Positions 1-13,775 are shown, counted from the stretch's first letter. The stretch is 64,000 nt of DNA from Pseudomonas sp. NC02 (GCF_002874965.1 NZ_CP025624.1:4836001-4900000); one strand, 5' to 3'. Translations and numbers: made by a program. The notes: generated by a model not told the origin, from the letters alone.

Positions 1-3000
1 CCCGGCCAGCGTCTGCTCCAGCTCATTGCGCGGCGCCAGATATTCCTGGCTGTGCAACTGGCCGATCTCCAGTGCCGGCAAGGCCTTGCGGTCCAGCTTG
101 CCGTTGGCGTTCAGCGGCAACCGGTCGAGCCACAACCAATGCAACGGCACCATGTATTCCGGCAGCTCGGCCCGCAGGCGTTGCTTGATGCGATCGAGGC
201 GCTCACCCGGGTTGAGCTGCGCATCCGCCGCCACCAGGTAGCCCACCAGATGCTTGCCGTTGACGCCCTCCTGCACGCCCACCGCCGCATCCCGCACTTC
301 AGGCTGCTCATGCAGGCGCGCTTCGATTTCACCCAGCTCGATCCGGTAACCGCGAATCTTCACCTGATGGTCGATGCGCCCGACGTACTCCAACACACCG
401 TCGCTGCGACGGCGGGCCAAATCCCCTGTTCGATACAACCGGTCCGCACCCAATGGATTCGGCACAAACGCTTGCGCCGTGCGCAGCGGATCGCTGACAT
501 AACCACGACCCACGCCCGTCCCGGCCACGCACAACTCGCCAACCGCGCCTTGGGGCACCAATTCCAGCGCGCCATCCAGCAGGTACAACCGGTTGTTGTC
601 GGTCGGCGTACCAATCGGCAGATAAGTGCCACGGGTCGACGCCAGGTCGACGCGGAAGAACGCCACGTCGTCCGAACATTCCGCCGGGCCATACGCGTTG
701 ACCAGGCCAATCTGCGGATAACGCAGCAACCACTGGTGCGCCAGTTCCGGCGGCATCGCTTCACCCGTCGGCAGCATCCAGCGCAAGCCATCCAGGCTCA
801 TGCGCTCCTGGGCGAGCATGCCCTGGATCAGTGACGGCACGCTTTCCAGCACGGTAATGCCCTGGGCCTGGACGTGAGCGAGCAAGCCTTGCGGATCATG
901 GGCAATGGTATTCGGCACAATGTCCACCCGCGCCCCGAACAGCGGCGCCGCGAGGAACTGCCACACCGAGATATCGAAACTTTGCGAGGCGGTCTGGGCG
1001 ATCACATCGTGCTCAGTCAGTTGCAGATACGGCACTTTGCTCAACTGGTTATTGAGCATGCCGCGCTGTTCGACCATCACGCCCTTGGGCAGGCCAGTGG
1101 AGCCCGAGGTGTAGATCACGTAGGCCAGGTTATCCGGCGCGCTGTAGATGCCCGGGTTCTGCTCTGAACCCACCAGCTCCTCCCACACCAGCAGCCTCGG
1201 TCGCGAGCCACAGGCAAACTCTTCCAGCAACAGATCCGCCTGTTCCCGACAAGCCTCGGTGCACACCAGCAACGGCGTACGACTGAGGTCGATGATCCGG
1301 CTCAAGCGCTGGGTCGGCAGCCCCGGATCCAGCGGCAAGTAACCCGCGCCAGCCTTGAAGCTGCCGATGATCATGCCCAGCAAATCCAGATTACGTTCAG
1401 CCAGCAACGCCACCGGTTGGTCCAGCCCGACACCCGCGGCAATCAGCGCATGGCCCAGGCGGTTACTGCGCCGGTTCAGCTCAGAGTAGGTCCATTGCTG
1501 ATCCAGGCAACTGGCGGCAATCCGCTGTGGATGCTGTGCCACCTGGGCTTCGAACAGCTCGATGTAACTGCGCTCCAGCGGATATTCATGCTCGCTCTGG
1601 TTGCAGCCGTCCACCAGGAACTCACGCTCCTGCTCGCCAATCAGCGGCAAGTCGGCCATGTCGCCATGGAAGCCCTGCACCAGCGCCAGCAGCAGCCGCT
1701 TGAATTCAGCGAGCATGCCTTGCACGGTGGTTTCATCGAAATAACGCTGGTCGTAGGACAGGTGCAAGCCCAGGTCATCGCCCGGGTAGCACACGGCCGT
1801 CAGCGGGAAGTTGGTGTGGGTGCGACCGGAATCCGAGGTGGCATTCAGGCTTTGCGCACGGTCCAGTACCGAGACTTCCACCGGGGCGTTCTCGAACACG
1901 AACAGGCTGTCGAACAGCGGCTGGCCTTTCGGCAGTTCGCTGTGCTCCTGGATGGTCACCAGCGGCAGGTACTCGTACTCGCGCAGTTGCATATTGCTGT
2001 CGAGCAGGCCGCTCAACCATTGGCGCACGCTGCACTGCTGATCGTCCTCCGGCAGCTTGACCCGCAAGGCGATACTGTTGATAAACAGCCCGACAGTGCG
2101 CTGCATCTCGGGCATTTCTACCGGGCGCCCTGCCACGGTGACGCCGAACAGCACGTCGCGATCGCCACTCAAGCGCCGCAGCACCAGGGCCCATGCCGCC
2201 TGGGCGAAGGTGTTCACCGTCAATTGATGAGCCTGGGCCAGCTCGCGCAATTGCGCGCCGTCGCGCACATCCAGGCGGGTGTAGCAGTCGCCTACCACCA
2301 TGCCGCCGCTGTGGCCGGCATGCTCGCGCAGGAACGGCCGGTCGCTCGGAATCGGTGTGGTGCGTTCGAACCCTTGCAGGTTCTGCTGCCACCACTGGCG
2401 CGCCTCGGCGAGGTTCTGGCGTTGCAGCCAGGCGATGTAATCGCGGTAACGCGGTGGCGTCGCCAGTTGCGCTTCGCGACCTTCGCCGAGGGCCATGTAG
2501 ATGTCGAAGAAATCGTTCATCAGCAGCGAGCGGCACCAGGCATCGATCAGGATGTGATGGTTGCTCATCATGAACCAGTAGCGGGCTTCGCCCACGCGGA
2601 TCAGCCGCAGGTGGAAGGGCGCCTGGTTAAGTAGATCGAAACCGGCTTCACGCTCGTTTTTCAGCAACGCTTGCAGGCGCGGTTCCTGCTCGCTTTCCGG
2701 CTCCGGGCTCCAGTCGAGGTACTCGATCGGCGTGCTGCCGGGCTTGTGGATAACCTGCAACATGTCTTCGCCGACGTTCCAGCAGAACGAGGCGCGCAAG
2801 GCTTCATGACGGGCGATCACCGCCTGCCAGGCCTGGGCGAAACGCTCGGGGTCCAGGGCGCTGTTGATGCGGTAGCGGTCCTGCATGTAGTAGAGGCCGG
2901 TGCCCGGTTCCAGCAGGGTGTGCAGCAGCAAGCCTTCCTGCATCGGGGTCAGCGGGTACACGTCTTCGATGGCATTGGCCGGCACCGGCAGCGCATCGAG

Positions 3001-6000
3001 TTGCCCCTGGGTCAGGTGCGCCAGCGGGAAGTCCGACGGCGTAAGGCCGCCCGCGTCTGCCTTGAGGCAATGTTCGATCAGGCTTTGCAGTTCCGCCAGG
3101 TAAGCGTCCGCCAGTTCAGCGATGGTCTGGCTGTGGTGACGCTCGCGGCTGAAGGTCCAGCGCAGCACCAGCTCACCGCCGTACACCTGGCTGTCGACAC
3201 TCAGCGCGTTGGGCAACGGCGCGTCCGGGTCGTGGGCGATCCCGGCGGACTCGTCCAGCGGGTGGAACAGTGCGTCGGCGCCAAAGCTCTGGTCGAACTG
3301 GCCGAGGTAGTTGAAGGTGATACTGGCGGTCGGCAACGCGGCCATGGTCTGGCGGCACAGGTCGTCGGCCAGGTAGCGCAGCACGCCATAACCCAACCCT
3401 TTGTGGGGCACGCCGCGCAGTTGCTCCTTGATCGCCTTGATCGAGGCGCCCTGCCCGGCGGCCTCTTCGATATGCAGCGGGGTCAGGCGCAGCGGGTAGG
3501 CGCTGGTGAACCAGCCGACGCTGCGGGTCAGGTCGATCTCGTCGAATAGCGGTTCGCGGCCGTGGCCTTCCAGCTGGATCAATGCGGATTCATGGCCACT
3601 CCAACGGCACAGCACACGGGCCAGGGCGGTCAGCAGCAAATCGTTGACCTGGGTGCGGTAGGCACTTGGCGCCTGCTGCAACAACTGGCGGGTGCGCTCG
3701 GCATCCAGGCGCACGCTGACGGTATCGGCGTCGCGATTGCGCAGCGAACCCTGTGGGCGATCCACCGGCAACTCAACGGCAGGGCCGGCCAACTGTTGCT
3801 GCCACACGTGCAGCTCCTCACGCAGGGATTCGCTGCCGGCATACGCCTGCAACCGCGCCGCCCAGTCGCGCAAGGCGCTGGTCTTGGCCGGCAGGTTGAC
3901 CGGCTGGCCGTCGCTCAACTGGCGATACACGGTCTGCAAATCTTCCAGCAATACCCGCCAGGAAACGCCGTCCACCACCAGGTGATGGATCGCGATCAGC
4001 AGCCGGCGCTGGCCTTGCGGGCCGTCCACCAGTAACGCGCGCAACAACGGGCCATGGGCGAGGTTGAGGCTGCGCTGGGTGTCGGTGAACAGCGCGCTGC
4101 ACTGTTCCATGTCCGCCACCTGGGCTTGCAACAGCAGGCCGCCTTCCGGCACCGCCAAGTGTTCGGCGTGCCATTGGGCGTCGCGCTGGGTGAAGCTCAG
4201 GCGCAGGGCGTCGTGATGTTCCAGCACCGCCAGCAACGCTTGCTCCAGGCGATGAGGTTCCAGGGCCTGAACCGGCTCCAGCAGCAATGCCTGGTTCCAG
4301 TGTTGGCGCTCCGGGATGTCGGTGTCGAAGAACCAGTGCTGGATCGGCGTCAGCCCGGACGCGCCGGTCAACACGCCTTGTTCGGCGCTGACCTGCTCGC
4401 TGCGGGTCGCCACGGCGGCCAGGGTTTGCACGGTCTGGTGCTGGAACAAATCACGCGGGCTGAAATGAATCCCCGCCTGCCGGGCCCGGCTGACCACCTG
4501 GATCGACAGGATCGAGTCGCCGCCCAACTCGAAGAAGTTGTCGTCAAGGCCTACCTGTTGCACGTTCAGTACCGCGCACCAGATGGCCGCCAGGGTTTGC
4601 TCCAGCTCGTTGCGCGGCGCCACGTACTGTTGACGATTCGCCTCGGGGTCCGGCTGCGGCAAGGCGCGGCGGTCGAGTTTGCCGTTGGCGGTCAGCGGCA
4701 TGCTGTCGAGGACGATCAGGTGCGCGGGCACCATGTAGTCCGGCAGCTGCGCTTTCAGATGCGCCTTGAGGGATTCACGCAGCGCGCCCTGCTCCTGGTC
4801 GCTGACCAGATAGGCCACCAACTGTTTGCCGCTCGGTGAGTCCAGCGCCAACACCACTGCTTCACGCACCGCCTGGTGTTCCAGCAGGCGGGTTTCAATT
4901 TCCCCCAGCTCGATGCGGAACCCGCGAATCTTCACTTGATGGTCGATACGACCGAGGTATTCCACCAGGCCATCGGCACGCTGGCGCACCAGGTCGCCGG
5001 TGCGATACAGGCGACCGCCGTTCGTGGCAAACGGATCCGCGACAAACCGCTCCGCCGTCATCCCCGGACGCTGGTGATACCCCTGGGCCAGGCCGGCACC
5101 GCCGACGTACAACTCACCCGTCGCGCCTTGCGGCACCAGCGCCAGATCCGCATCCAGAATGTAGGCCACACGCGCGCCGATGATGCTGCCGATCGGCACG
5201 CTGCCGGCGCCCTCTTCCAGGGCTTCCGGGGCCAGGCTGGCCAACGGCATCACCACGGTTTCAGTCGGGCCATAGGCGTTGAAAAACAGCGCCGGCTTGA
5301 ATGCCGCACGAATGCGCTGCAAGTGTTCGCCGGTCAGGGCCTCACCGCCGGTGATGCACATGCGCACCGCCAGGGTCTGGTCTTGCGTGGCCAGCCATTG
5401 CGCCAACTGGCTGCCATAGCTTGGGGTGAAGCCCAGGATATTGATGCGGTGCCGACGAATCAGCCCGCAGATTTCTTCCGCGTCCCACTGGCCCTGGGCC
5501 CGCAACACAACCTGGGCACCACTGAGCAACGGCACCAGCAGACGCTCGGTGGCAGCGTCAAAGTTGATGGAATAGAAGTGCAGCTCGCAGTCATCCGGGC
5601 GCATGCCGAAGCGTTCGATCACCGCCTGGCAATGCATGGCGATTTCACCGTGGGACACCACCACGCCCTTGGGCTTGCCGGTGGAACCGGAGGTGTAGAT
5701 CAAGTAGGCCTGATGTTGCGGCAGGCTGATGAAAGGCAACTCGCTTGCCGGGTAGTCCGCCAGGGTCAGCAGGTCATCTTCCAGGCACCAGCGGCCGACA
5801 CTCTCAGGCAGTTCGCCCAATGCGTCGAACATCGCGGCATCGCTGAGCAACAGGCCGATGCCACTGTCTTCGATCATGTAGTGCAGGCGGTCCAGCGGGT
5901 ATTCCGGGTCCAGCGGCACATAGGCGCCGCCGGCCTTGAGGATTGCCAGCAGGCCGACGACCATTTCCAGCGAACGCGACAACGCCAGGCCGACCCGCAC

Positions 6001-9000
6001 CTGCGGGCCCACGCCGCGCTCGCGGAGCATCCAGGCCAGGCGATTGGCACGGCTGTCGAGTTCGCTGTAGCTCAGGGTCTGCCCGGCAAAGGTCAACGCC
6101 GGTGCATCGGCACGGGCCAGGGCCTGCTCGCTGAACAGGTGATGGATGCACTGGTCGAGGCGATGCTCGCCAGCCTCAATGCCAAGGCTGTCTTGCAGGG
6201 CGCGCTGTTCGCCAGCCTCCAGCAACGGCAACTCACTCAGGCGCTGTCGCGGATCGCCGAGCAAGGCTTCCAGCAGGTTTTGCCAATGCGCCGCCATGCG
6301 CGCAATACGCGGCTCGTCGAACAGGTCGGTGCTGTAGGTCAGGCAGCAACCCAGGCGATGATCGAGGTCGGTGACCTCCAGGTTGAGGTCGAACTTGGTG
6401 GCGCGGGCATCGTTGGCCAGGTATTCGACGGTCATCCCGGCCAGGGTGCGGCTTTGCTGGAATTCCCAGCGCTGCACGTTGCACATCACCTGGAACAGCG
6501 GGTTGTACGCCGCGCTGCGGGTTGGTTGCAGGGCCTCCACCAGATGGTCGAACGGCAGGTCCTGATGGGACTGGCCTTCGATCACGGTGTGGCGAACCTG
6601 GTCAAACAGTTCGCCGACACTCATCTGCCCGTTGAGCTGGCAACGCAGCACCTGGGTGTTGAGAAATGCGCCAATCAGCCCTTCGCTTTCCGGGCGAATC
6701 CGGTTGGCCACCGGCGCACCGATGCGCAGGTCAGTCTGGCCGCTGTAGCGGTAGAGCAATACCGCGAGGGTGGCGGTCATGGTCATGAACAGGGTCAGGC
6801 CGCGTTCGGCGTTGAAGGCACGCACGCGGGCGGCGAGGTCGTCGCTCAAATCAAAACGGTACAGCTCGCCCTGGTGACTTTGCACCGGCGGCCGCGGACG
6901 GTCGGCCGGCAGTTCCAGCAGCGGATGTTCGGTGCCCAGTTGCGCGGTCCAGTAATCCAGTTGGCGCTGGCGTTCGCCGGACTCCAGCCACTGGCGCTGC
7001 CACACGCTGTAGTCGAGGTACTGCACCGGCAGTGGCGCCAGTGGCGATTCGCGGTCGTCGATGAACGCTTCATACAGCGCGCTGAGTTCACGGGCAAAGA
7101 TGTCCATGGCCCAGCCTTCGGTGACGATATGGTGCAGGGTCAGCACCAGGTAATGTTCCTGCTCGCCGGCCTTGACCAGGCAGGCGCGCAGCAGTGGACC
7201 GGTTTCCAGATTGAACGGCGTGTGGGCTTCATGATCGGCCAGTTGCTGCACACGCCGTTGCCGCTCGGCCTCACTGAACGCCGAGAAATCCTGCCAATCC
7301 ATGCGCACGCCGGTTTGCGCCGCAACCTTCTGTTGCGCCACGCCATTGATGCTCGGGAACGTGGTGCGCAGGGTTTCATGGCGCATGATCAAGGCCTGCA
7401 ACGCCGCCTCGAAACGGCCCACGTCCAGCACCCCGCGAAAGCGCGCCATGCCGCCGACGTTATACGCCGGGCTGTCGGGCTCCATCTGCCAGAGGAACCA
7501 CATGCGCTGCTGGGAATAGGACAGTGGCACCGGTTGGCTGCGGTCGACCTTGCCGATGGCCAGCTGTTGGTTACGTTGCCCGGCGGCCTGGATCAGCCGG
7601 ACCTGCTCGGCGAAAGCCCCCAGCTCGCTGGCGTCGAACAGCGTGCGCAACGGCAGTTCGACGTCACAGGCCTGGCGGGTGCGGGAGATGATTTGCGTGG
7701 CCAGCAACGAATGGCCGCCAAGGGCGAAGAAGTCGTCCCGCAGGCCGATGCGTGGCAGCGCCAGGACTTCACGCCAGATCGCGGCGATTTGCTGTTCCAG
7801 CGCTGTTTCAGGTTCGACGTGCTCACGTACCTGCCACACCGGTTCCGGCAAGGCGCGGCGATCCAGTTTGCCGCTTGGGCTCAGGGGCATCGCGTCCAGG
7901 CGCATCAACTGCGCCGGGACCATGTACTCCGGCAGCTCGGCGGCCAGGGCGGTTTTTACGTCCTGTTCATCCAACGGTTCGCTGGCGGTGTAGTAACCGA
8001 TCAACTGCGCACCGGCTGCGGTTTCCCGCACCAGCACCACCGCTTGGGCGATGCCGTCGAGAGCCAGCAGGCGGGCTTCGATTTCTTCAGGCTCGACACG
8101 GAAGCCACGCAGTTTGACCTGCTGATCCAGGCGCCCGAGGTATTCCAGCACACCGTCGGTGCTCCAGCGCACGCGGTCACCGGTGCGATACAGGCGTGCG
8201 CCCGCCTCACCCAACGGGTCGGCGACAAAGCGTTCGGCGGTCAGCCCCGCACGCCCGAGGTAACCCCGGGCCAGGCCGATGCCACCGATGCACAACTCAC
8301 CCGGCACACCCGCCGGCAGCGGCTCGAACTGATCATCCAGCACCCGGCAAATCACATTGCCCAGCGGCCGGCCAATCGGCGAACGCTCGCCGTCCTCGGC
8401 CTGGCAATGCCAGTGCGTCACGTTGATCGCGGTTTCGGTGGGGCCATACCGATTGTGCAACTGCACCGCCGGCAACTGCGCCAGCACCCGGTTGCGCAAC
8501 TCGGCAGGCAGCGCTTCACCGCCGGAGAACAGGCGACGCAGGCTGGTGCATTCGGCAGCCAACGGTTCGTCGACAAACAGCTGCAACAGCGGCGGCACAA
8601 AGTGCAGGGTGGTCACGCCGTGTTCCTGCACCAACTGCGCGATGCGATGGGGATCGCGATGCTCGCCGGGGCCGGCCAGCACCAGGCGGCAACCGGTGAT
8701 CAGCGGCCAGAAACACTCCCACACCGACACGTCGAAACTGATGGGCGCCTTTTGCATCAGCACATCGGTTTCATCCAATTGGTAGGTGGCTTGCATCCAC
8801 TGCAAGCGCTCGGCCAGCGCGGCATGAGTGTTGCCCACGCCCTTGGGCTGGCCGGTGGAGCCGGAGGTGTAGATCACGTAGGCGAGGTTGTCGCCATTGA
8901 GGTGCAAACCCGGCGCGTGGGTCGGCCAACTGTCGAGCTTGAGGCTGTCCATGGCGATGACGCACACGCCTTGCGCCGTGGGCAGTTGTTCCAGCAGTGG

Positions 9001-12000
9001 AGTCTGGGTCAGCAGCAGTTGCACGCCGCTGTCCTTGAGCATGTAGCCCAGGCGTTCGGCGGGATAATCCGGGTCCAGCGGCACATAGGCGCCGCCGGCC
9101 TTGATGATTGCCAGCAGGCCGATCAGCAGTTGCGGCGAACGCTCGGCGGCGATGGCCACGCACACGTCCGGGCCGACGCCCTTGTCCCGCAGGTAATGGG
9201 CCAGGCGGTTGGCCTGGGTGTGCAATTGCGCGAAGGTCAGACTGCCGTCCTGCCACACCAGTGCGGTGCGTTCCGAGACCTGTTGGTTAAGTTGTTCCGG
9301 CAGCCAGCGCTGCGCCGGTGTGCACGGCGCAGCGCTCCACTGCTGTTGTTGGCGCTGCTCGTCGACGTGCAACAGCTTCAGATCGCCGATGGCCTGTTGT
9401 GGTTGCTCGCAAATGGCTTGCAGCAGGTTGATGAAGTGCCCGGCCAGGCGTTCGATGGTGGCGGCGTCGAACAGTTCATCGGCGTAGTCGAAGGACAGGC
9501 TCAAGCGGCCGTTGCGGTCTTCTTCCGTGTGCAGTTGCAGGTCGAACTTGGCTTCGCGGCTGTGCCATGCCAGCTCGTCGGCAAGCAGGCCCGGCAAGCG
9601 GCGCAAGGCGCCGATGTCACGTTGCTGGTGGTTGAACATCACCTGGAACAGGCCTTGTTCCCGAGCTTGGGGGAAGGCTTCCAGCAGTTGTTCGAAAGGC
9701 AGGTCCTGATGGGCCTGGGCGCCCAGCGCTGCGGTGCGGGTTGCCGTCAGCAACTCGGCGAAGGGCAGGCGCGCATCCAGTTCGGCGCGCAGTACGAGGG
9801 TGTTGATAAAGAACCCGATCAGGCCTTGGGTTTCCTGGCGCGGACGGTTGGCGTTGGGCACGCCGATGCGGATATCGCGCTGGCCGCTGTAGCGATAGAG
9901 CAGGCTCTGGAACGCCGCGAGCAACAGCATGAACGGCGTGGATTCGTGGCTTTGGGCAGTCTTGCGAATGGCTTCGCCGAGGCTCGCGCTCACACGCACA
10001 CTGTGACGCGAGGCACTGCGCAGGTGCTGCGCCGAACGCGGGTGATCGGTGGCCAGGCTCAGGGTTGGGTGCTCGTCGCCCAGTTGTTGTTTCCAGTAAG
10101 CCAGTTGTCGCTGGCCCTCGCCTTCGGCCAGCCACTGGCGCTGCCAACTTCCGTAGTCGGCGTATTGCAGGGCCAGCGCAGGCAGCTCCAGGGGTTGGCC
10201 CTGGCACGCAGCGGCGTACAGTCGCGAGAATTCGTCGATCAACACGTTCAGCGACCAGCCGTCCGCGATGATGTGGTGCATCGTCACCAGCAGTTGGTGG
10301 TCTTCGTCATCCAGGCGTACCAGCGTTACCCACAGCAGCGGGCCTTTCTCCAGGTCGAACTGGGTGCGGGCTTCGTCTTCACGAATCTGCTTGGCGCGGG
10401 CTTCCCGCTCGGCGGCAGGCAAATCGCTGAGGTCGATGACTTGCAGGTCGAAATCAGCCTTGGCGTCGACCCGCTGTAAGGCTTGGCCATCGCGCTCGAA
10501 GAAGCGCGTGCGCAGGGCTTCGTGGCGCTGGATCAATTGCTGGAAGCTTGAGCGCACCGCGTCTTCATCCAACTCGCCGCGCAACCGCAAGGCGCCGGGA
10601 ATGGTGTAGGCGCTGCTGTGCGGGTCGAGTTGCCAGGTGATCCACAGTCGGTTTTGCGCGAGGGATTGCGGCAGGTCTTCCTGGCGCGACAACCCATGGA
10701 TTGCGCCTTGGGCCACGCCGCCGTCCTGCTGCAATTGCCCGACGCTGGTGGCGAAGGCGGCCAGGGTGGGCGCTTCGAACAACAGGCGCAGGTTCAGTTC
10801 CAGGCCGAGGGTTTCCCGCAGCCGGGCGACGACCTGGGTGGCGCTGATGGAGTTGCCCCCCAGCAGGAAGAAGTGATCGTCGGCGGCGACCTGCGTCACC
10901 TGCAATTGCTCGCACCAGATCGCGGCAATCCGGCTTTGCAGCTCGGACGCCAGCACCGCATCACCCGCCTGCGCCTGCACGCCGGGGAACTGCGCATAAC
11001 TGTCGAGGCTGCCGTCCGCCAGGCGTGTGCGGCAGGCCGAGCGCTGCACCTTGCCGCTGGACGTTTTCGGCAAGCCACCGGGGTTGAGCAGCACCACCAC
11101 GCTCGGCGCTTCCTGGCAGGCTTCGGCCACCGCCTGGCGAATCGCCTTGATCAGTGCTTCCGGCGGCAGGATTTTCTGCACGCTGCGGCTGATTTCGGCG
11201 GCGATGCCAATGCCTTCCAGGCCCTGGTCATTCACCGCGAACGCGGCGACCCGGCCCTTGCGCACCACTTCCACTTCGCGCTCGATGGCTTGCTCGATGT
11301 CCTGGGGATACAGGTTGTGGCCCCGCACGATCAGCAGGTCTTTCAGCCGGCCGGTGATGAACACTTCACCTTCGCGGATAAACCCGAGGTCGCCGGTCCG
11401 CAGCCAGGTACGGCCTTCGTGCTGAACGAAAGTCTTGGCGGTGGCTTCAGGGTTGCGCCAGTAGCCGTGGGCGATGCTCGGGCCGGTGGCCCAGATTTCA
11501 CCGACGGCATTGTCGGGGAGCGTCGCCAGGGTGGCGGGGTCGGCAATCAGCACCGCGTGCTCGGGCTGGCTGGTGCCGCAACTCATGATCGCCGCGCCCT
11601 GACCGGGCTCGGCGCGATTGGCGGCCAGAGCCTGTTCGTCCAGGCGCAGGGCCGGGATGCCGTGGCCACGGGTGCCGCCGGCAACGAACAAGGTGGCCTC
11701 CGCCAAGCCGTAGGAGGCGAAGAAATTGTTCGGGGTAAAACCGCAGGCGGCGAACTTCTCGGCGAAGCGTTCGAGGGTGTCGAGGCGGATCGGCTCGGAG
11801 CCGGAATACGCCACGCGCCATTTGCTCAGGTCCAGGCGATCCAATGCCGATTCGCTGACTCGCTCGCTGCACAAGCGATAGGCGAAGTCCGGCCCGCCGC
11901 TGATGGTGCCGCCGTATTCGCTGATCGCTTCGAGCCAGCGCAATGGCCGGCCAAGGAAGTACGCCGGCGACATCAATACGCACGGCACACCGCTGAAGAT

Positions 12001-12678
12001 CGGCTGCAGCAGCCCGCCGATCAGGCCCATGTCGTGGTACAGCGGCAACCAGCTGACGATCACGTCGTCGGGGTTCAGGTCGATGCCGAAGCCGCGACGG
12101 ATCAGCAATTCGTTGGCCACCAGGTTGCCGTGGGTCACTTGCACGCCCTTGGGCAACGCAGTGGAGCCGGAGGTGTATTGCAGGAAGGCGATGTCATCGT
12201 CCTGCAAGTTGGGCGCGATCCAATTGCCCGCGATTTCAACATGGAGACTGTCAACGCACAGCAACTGCGGCGCGCCTTCGAGTTGCGCCAGCGAATCACC
12301 GAGGCTGGACGTGGTCAGCAGCAACCGCGGCTCGGCGTCTGCAATGATCGACAGCAGCCGCTCCTGATGATGGCGGCGGGCGGACTCCGGCGGATAGGCC
12401 GGCACCGCGATGACCCCGGCGTACAGGCAACCAAAGAACGCCGCGACGTAATCCGGCCCGCTGGGGAACAGCAGCACCGCACGATCGCCCAGCCCGGCGT
12501 CGGCCTGCAAGGCGGCGGCAATGGTGCGGGCGCGCAGGTCGAGGTCGCGGTAACTGAGGACAACGCTCTGTTCGGCCGTCTCGGCAAGGAAGCGCAACGC
12601 CAGTCGATCCGGGGTTTGCGCGGCGCGGCGTTGAAGGGACTGAACCAGGGTGCGGGGAAGTTCGAAGGCGTCCATCAT
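1..12678 (-). CDS. pvdL: Pyoverdine chromophore non-ribosomal peptide synthetase PvdL (3' end beyond window)
   Basis: First pyoverdine synthetase: loads a fatty acid, then assembles the Glu, D-Tyr, Dab chromophore precursor in the cytoplasm. 4226 codons lie in the window, with no stop before base 1. Domain order from the N terminus: fatty acyl-AMP ligase (1 to ~570); carrier with LGGNS (~606); condensation (HHIIADG ~803), adenylation (YTSGSTG ~1270), carrier LGGHS (~1655); condensation (HHIVTEG ~1855), adenylation (~2325), carrier LGGDS (~2720); epimerase (HHLVVDG ~2900); condensation (HHILIDA ~3378), adenylation (~3855); then the start of the last carrier. This acyl-ligase plus Glu/Tyr-E/Dab layout is specific to PvdL; the substrates are inferred from family order, not read from specificity codes. 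Start is ATGATG at 12678/12675. The gap to pvdG is 60 bp, so they form one operon. About 100 residues, a terminal carrier domain, are probably missing at the edge. Confidence 0.96.
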   Translation of the reverse strand, partial: MMDAFELPRTLVQSLQRRAAQTPDRLALRFLAETAEQSVVLSYRDLDLRARTIAAALQADAGLGDRAVLLFPSGPDYVAAFFGCLYAGVIAVPAYPPESARRHHQERLLSIIADAEPRLLLTTSSLGDSLAQLEGAPQLLCVDSLHVEIAGNWIAPNLQDDDIAFLQYTSGSTALPKGVQVTHGNLVANELLIRRGFGIDLNPDDVIVSWLPLYHDMGLIGGLLQPIFSGVPCVLMSPAYFLGRPLRWLEAISEYGGTISGGPDFAYRLCSERVSESALDRLDLSKWRVAYSGSEPIRLDTLERFAEKFAACGFTPNNFFASYGLAEATLFVAGGTRGHGIPALRLDEQALAANRAEPGQGAAIMSCGTSQPEHAVLIADPATLATLPDNAVGEIWATGPSIAHGYWRNPEATAKTFVQHEGRTWLRTGDLGFIREGEVFITGRLKDLLIVRGHNLYPQDIEQAIEREVEVVRKGRVAAFAVNDQGLEGIGIAAEISRSVQKILPPEALIKAIRQAVAEACQEAPSVVVLLNPGGLPKTSSGKVQRSACRTRLADGSLDSYAQFPGVQAQAGDAVLASELQSRIAAIWCEQLQVTQVAADDHFFLLGGNSISATQVVARLRETLGLELNLRLLFEAPTLAAFATSVGQLQQDGGVAQGAIHGLSRQEDLPQSLAQNRLWITWQLDPHSSAYTIPGALRLRGELDEDAVRSSFQQLIQRHEALRTRFFERDGQALQRVDAKADFDLQVIDLSDLPAAEREARAKQIREDEARTQFDLEKGPLLWVTLVRLDDEDHQLLVTMHHIIADGWSLNVLIDEFSRLYAAACQGQPLELPALALQYADYGSWQRQWLAEGEGQRQLAYWKQQLGDEHPTLSLATDHPRSAQHLRSASRHSVRVSASLGEAIRKTAQSHESTPFMLLLAAFQSLLYRYSGQRDIRIGVPNANRPRQETQGLIGFFINTLVLRAELDARLPFAELLTATRTAALGAQAHQDLPFEQLLEAFPQAREQGLFQVMFNHQQRDIGALRRLPGLLADELAWHSREAKFDLQLHTEEDRNGRLSLSFDYADELFDAATIERLAGHFINLLQAICEQPQQAIGDLKLLHVDEQRQQQQWSAAPCTPAQRWLPEQLNQQVSERTALVWQDGSLTFAQLHTQANRLAHYLRDKGVGPDVCVAIAAERSPQLLIGLLAIIKAGGAYVPLDPDYPAERLGYMLKDSGVQLLLTQTPLLEQLPTAQGVCVIAMDSLKLDSWPTHAPGLHLNGDNLAYVIYTSGSTGQPKGVGNTHAALAERLQWMQATYQLDETDVLMQKAPISFDVSVWECFWPLITGCRLVLAGPGEHRDPHRIAQLVQEHGVTTLHFVPPLLQLFVDEPLAAECTSLRRLFSGGEALPAELRNRVLAQLPAVQLHNRYGPTETAINVTHWHCQAEDGERSPIGRPLGNVICRVLDDQFEPLPAGVPGELCIGGIGLARGYLGRAGLTAERFVADPLGEAGARLYRTGDRVRWSTDGVLEYLGRLDQQVKLRGFRVEPEEIEARLLALDGIAQAVVLVRETAAGAQLIGYYTASEPLDEQDVKTALAAELPEYMVPAQLMRLDAMPLSPSGKLDRRALPEPVWQVREHVEPETALEQQIAAIWREVLALPRIGLRDDFFALGGHSLLATQIISRTRQACDVELPLRTLFDASELGAFAEQVRLIQAAGQRNQQLAIGKVDRSQPVPLSYSQQRMWFLWQMEPDSPAYNVGGMARFRGVLDVGRFEAALQALIMRHETLRTTFPSINGVAQQKVAAQTGVRMDWQDFSAFSEAERQRRVQQLADHEAHTPFNLETGPLLRACLVKAGEQEHYLVLTLHHIVTEGWAMDIFARELSALYEAFIDDRESPLAPLPVQYLDYSVWQRQWLESGERQRQLDYWTAQLGTEHPLLELPADRPRPPVQSHQGELYRFDLSDDLAARVRAFNAERGLTLFMTMTATLAVLLYRYSGQTDLRIGAPVANRIRPESEGLIGAFLNTQVLRCQLNGQMSVGELFDQVRHTVIEGQSHQDLPFDHLVEALQPTRSAAYNPLFQVMCNVQRWEFQQSRTLAGMTVEYLANDARATKFDLNLEVTDLDHRLGCCLTYSTDLFDEPRIARMAAHWQNLLEALLGDPRQRLSELPLLEAGEQRALQDSLGIEAGEHRLDQCIHHLFSEQALARADAPALTFAGQTLSYSELDSRANRLAWMLRERGVGPQVRVGLALSRSLEMVVGLLAILKAGGAYVPLDPEYPLDRLHYMIEDSGIGLLLSDAAMFDALGELPESVGRWCLEDDLLTLADYPASELPFISLPQHQAYLIYTSGSTGKPKGVVVSHGEIAMHCQAVIERFGMRPDDCELHFYSINFDAATERLLVPLLSGAQVVLRAQGQWDAEEICGLIRRHRINILGFTPSYGSQLAQWLATQDQTLAVRMCITGGEALTGEHLQRIRAAFKPALFFNAYGPTETVVMPLASLAPEALEEGAGSVPIGSIIGARVAYILDADLALVPQGATGELYVGGAGLAQGYHQRPGMTAERFVADPFATNGGRLYRTGDLVRQRADGLVEYLGRIDHQVKIRGFRIELGEIETRLLEHQAVREAVVLALDSPSGKQLVAYLVSDQEQGALRESLKAHLKAQLPDYMVPAHLIVLDSMPLTANGKLDRRALPQPDPEANRQQYVAPRNELEQTLAAIWCAVLNVQQVGLDDNFFELGGDSILSIQVVSRARQAGIHFSPRDLFQHQTVQTLAAVATRSEQVSAEQGVLTGASGLTPIQHWFFDTDIPERQHWNQALLLEPVQALEPHRLEQALLAVLEHHDALRLSFTQRDAQWHAEHLAVPEGGLLLQAQVADMEQCSALFTDTQRSLNLAHGPLLRALLVDGPQGQRRLLIAIHHLVVDGVSWRVLLEDLQTVYRQLSDGQPVNLPAKTSALRDWAARLQAYAGSESLREELHVWQQQLAGPAVELPVDRPQGSLRNRDADTVSVRLDAERTRQLLQQAPSAYRTQVNDLLLTALARVLCRWSGHESALIQLEGHGREPLFDEIDLTRSVGWFTSAYPLRLTPLHIEEAAGQGASIKAIKEQLRGVPHKGLGYGVLRYLADDLCRQTMAALPTASITFNYLGQFDQSFGADALFHPLDESAGIAHDPDAPLPNALSVDSQVYGGELVLRWTFSRERHHSQTIAELADAYLAELQSLIEHCLKADAGGLTPSDFPLAHLTQGQLDALPVPANAIEDVYPLTPMQEGLLLHTLLEPGTGLYYMQDRYRINSALDPERFAQAWQAVIARHEALRASFCWNVGEDMLQVIHKPGSTPIEYLDWSPEPESEQEPRLQALLKNEREAGFDLLNQAPFHLRLIRVGEARYWFMMSNHHILIDAWCRSLLMNDFFDIYMALGEGREAQLATPPRYRDYIAWLQRQNLAEARQWWQQNLQGFERTTPIPSDRPFLREHAGHSGGMVVGDCYTRLDVRDGAQLRELAQAHQLTVNTFAQAAWALVLRRLSGDRDVLFGVTVAGRPVEMPEMQRTVGLFINSIALRVKLPEDDQQCSVRQWLSGLLDSNMQLREYEYLPLVTIQEHSELPKGQPLFDSLFVFENAPVEVSVLDRAQSLNATSDSGRTHTNFPLTAVCYPGDDLGLHLSYDQRYFDETTVQGMLAEFKRLLLALVQGFHGDMADLPLIGEQEREFLVDGCNQSEHEYPLERSYIELFEAQVAQHPQRIAASCLDQQWTYSELNRRSNRLGHALIAAGVGLDQPVALLAERNLDLLGMIIGSFKAGAGYLPLDPGLPTQRLSRIIDLSRTPLLVCTEACREQADLLLEEFACGSRPRLLVWEELVGSEQNPGIYSAPDNLAYVIYTSGSTGLPKGVMVEQRGMLNNQLSKVPYLQLTEHDVIAQTASQSFDISVWQFLAAPLFGARVDIVPNTIAHDPQGLLAHVQAQGITVLESVPSLIQGMLAQERMSLDGLRWMLPTGEAMPPELAHQWLLRYPQIGLVNAYGPAECSDDVAFFRVDLASTRGTYLPIGTPTDNNRLYLLDGALELVPQGAVGELCVAGTGVGRGYVSDPLRTAQAFVPNPLGADRLYRTGDLARRRSDGVLEYVGRIDHQVKIRGYRIELGEIEARLHEQPEVRDAAVGVQEGVNGKHLVGYLVAADAQLNPGERLDRIKQRLRAELPEYMVPLHWLWLDRLPLNANGKLDRKALPALEIGQLHSQEYLAPRNELEQTLAG

Positions 12679-12738
12679 GGGGTTCCTGCCTGAAATCGGC
12701 TTACTGGGAAATCGGGGAATGTGTGGCCGGGGGCTTGT

Positions 12739-13497
12739 TCAGCCGGTCGCCCGGGCCATCTGCCGCGCGGCGTCGTTGCGCCAGCGGGCCAGGTGTTCGT
12801 CGGCGTAACGCCGCACACAGCGCAGTACGGAACTCTCGTGCTGCACCAGGAAGAAGTGGTGACCGTCGAACATGTCGAGGGAGAAACCGCTGGCGGTGTC
12901 TTGCTGCCAGTCCAGCAGTTGATCGGCGCGCACCGTGTCCTGCTTGCCGCCGAATACATGGATGGGCAGGCTCAGCGGCTCACGCTCGCCGTATTCGAAA
13001 CTGCCGCACAGCAGGAAGTCGGCCCGCAGGATCGGCAGCATCAACTGCATCAGTTCGGCGTTGGCCAGCACGTCTTCGCCCGTGCCCTTGAGTTCTCGCA
13101 GGCGGGCGATCAGTTGTTCGTCGTTTTTCTCGATGGCGTATTCGCTGACATCGCGACAGGCCGGGCCGGCGGTACCCGAGGCAAACAGCGCCAATGGCGG
13201 CGGCGCGCCCCGTTCGCGCAGGGCATGGGCCAGTTCGAAGGCCAGCAGGCCGCCGAGGCTGTGGCCGAACAAGGCGTAGGGGCCGTCCAACTCGGCGCGG
13301 ATCTCATCAGCCAGTTGCCCGGCCAGGTTTTTGATATCGCGCTGCAACGGCTCGTCCATGCGCATGCCGCGCCCCGGCAACTCCAGCGGCCGCACCTGCA
13401 ACCACTCCGGCAGCGCCCGTCGCCAGCGGCTGTAGACCATGGCGCTGGCGCCGGAGTAAGGCAGGCAAAACAGGCGTAATCGAGCCGGCGTGTTCAT
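12739..13497 (-). CDS. pvdG: Type II thioesterase of pyoverdine synthesis
   Basis: 252-aa alpha/beta-hydrolase of the external (type II) thioesterase family, which clears stalled or mis-primed acyl groups from synthetase carrier domains in the cytoplasm. The nucleophile motif GHSLGG is at residues 78-83 (Ser80); the probable acid is Asp187 in GGKQD and the His is 213/214 in DGHHFF. Length and motifs are complete. The start ATG at 13497 follows a GGGAG ribosome site. It is the promoter-proximal gene of a pvdG-pvdL operon and lies divergent from pvdS, the arrangement known from pseudomonads. A PvdS-type promoter lies about 100 bp upstream. Confidence 0.95.
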   Translation of the reverse strand: MNTPARLRLFCLPYSGASAMVYSRWRRALPEWLQVRPLELPGRGMRMDEPLQRDIKNLAGQLADEIRAELDGPYALFGHSLGGLLAFELAHALRERGAPPPLALFASGTAGPACRDVSEYAIEKNDEQLIARLRELKGTGEDVLANAELMQLMLPILRADFLLCGSFEYGEREPLSLPIHVFGGKQDTVRADQLLDWQQDTASGFSLDMFDGHHFFLVQHESSVLRCVRRYADEHLARWRNDAARQMARATG

Positions 13498-13593
13498 TTC
13501 AGACCACTCCCGCTCACACGATAAAAACCCATTTTGTCCTCCTCCAGGCGCTGATCCTTGGCCGGTTTGTTAACTGGCCTTTCACCCATGAGA

Positions 13594-13617
13594 ACGGATG
13601 GCACCGGGAAATAATTA
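13594..13617 (-). promoter_or_regulatory. PvdS-dependent (iron-starvation) promoter for pvdG-pvdL
   Basis: Read on the minus strand: TAATT, exactly 16 bases, then CGT. The PvdS consensus is TAAAT-N16-CGT, so one base differs. It sits about 97 bp upstream of the pvdG start, on the correct strand. Confidence 0.7.
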
Positions 13618-13675
13618 GTCAGCGAGACGCCGTTCACACCTCTCGATAAAGCATAAGATTAGTTCGTCTTCTCAT

Positions 13676-13704
13676 TTGACAATCATTATCATTAAGCATA
13701 ATTT
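13676..13704 (+). promoter_or_regulatory. pvdS promoter with overlapping Fur box
   Basis: TTGACA at 13676-13681 with TAATTT at 13699-13704 (17-bp spacer) forms a sigma-70-like promoter. Between and over them lie GACAAT, CATTAT and CATTAA hexamers (13678-13695), close to the Fur-box array GATAAT/ATTATC. Iron-loaded Fur here would shut off pvdS and so the whole pyoverdine regulon. Confidence 0.8.
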
Positions 13705-13775
13705 GTTGCCCGATGTGTAGGAGGCCTCAGCAAGGACGCCCTCCCCCAACCTTCTCTTGCAACAAGGTGATTTCC

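Noticed and set aside
4876-10479. 1867-codon open frame on the plus strand, and similar long ones at 52-834, 1417-2634 and 10618-12693
   Set aside because: Antisense shadows of pvdL. The minus-strand frame shows every synthetase domain; the plus-strand translations have His/Gln/Arg-rich low-complexity content and no domain, as expected from GC-rich antisense.
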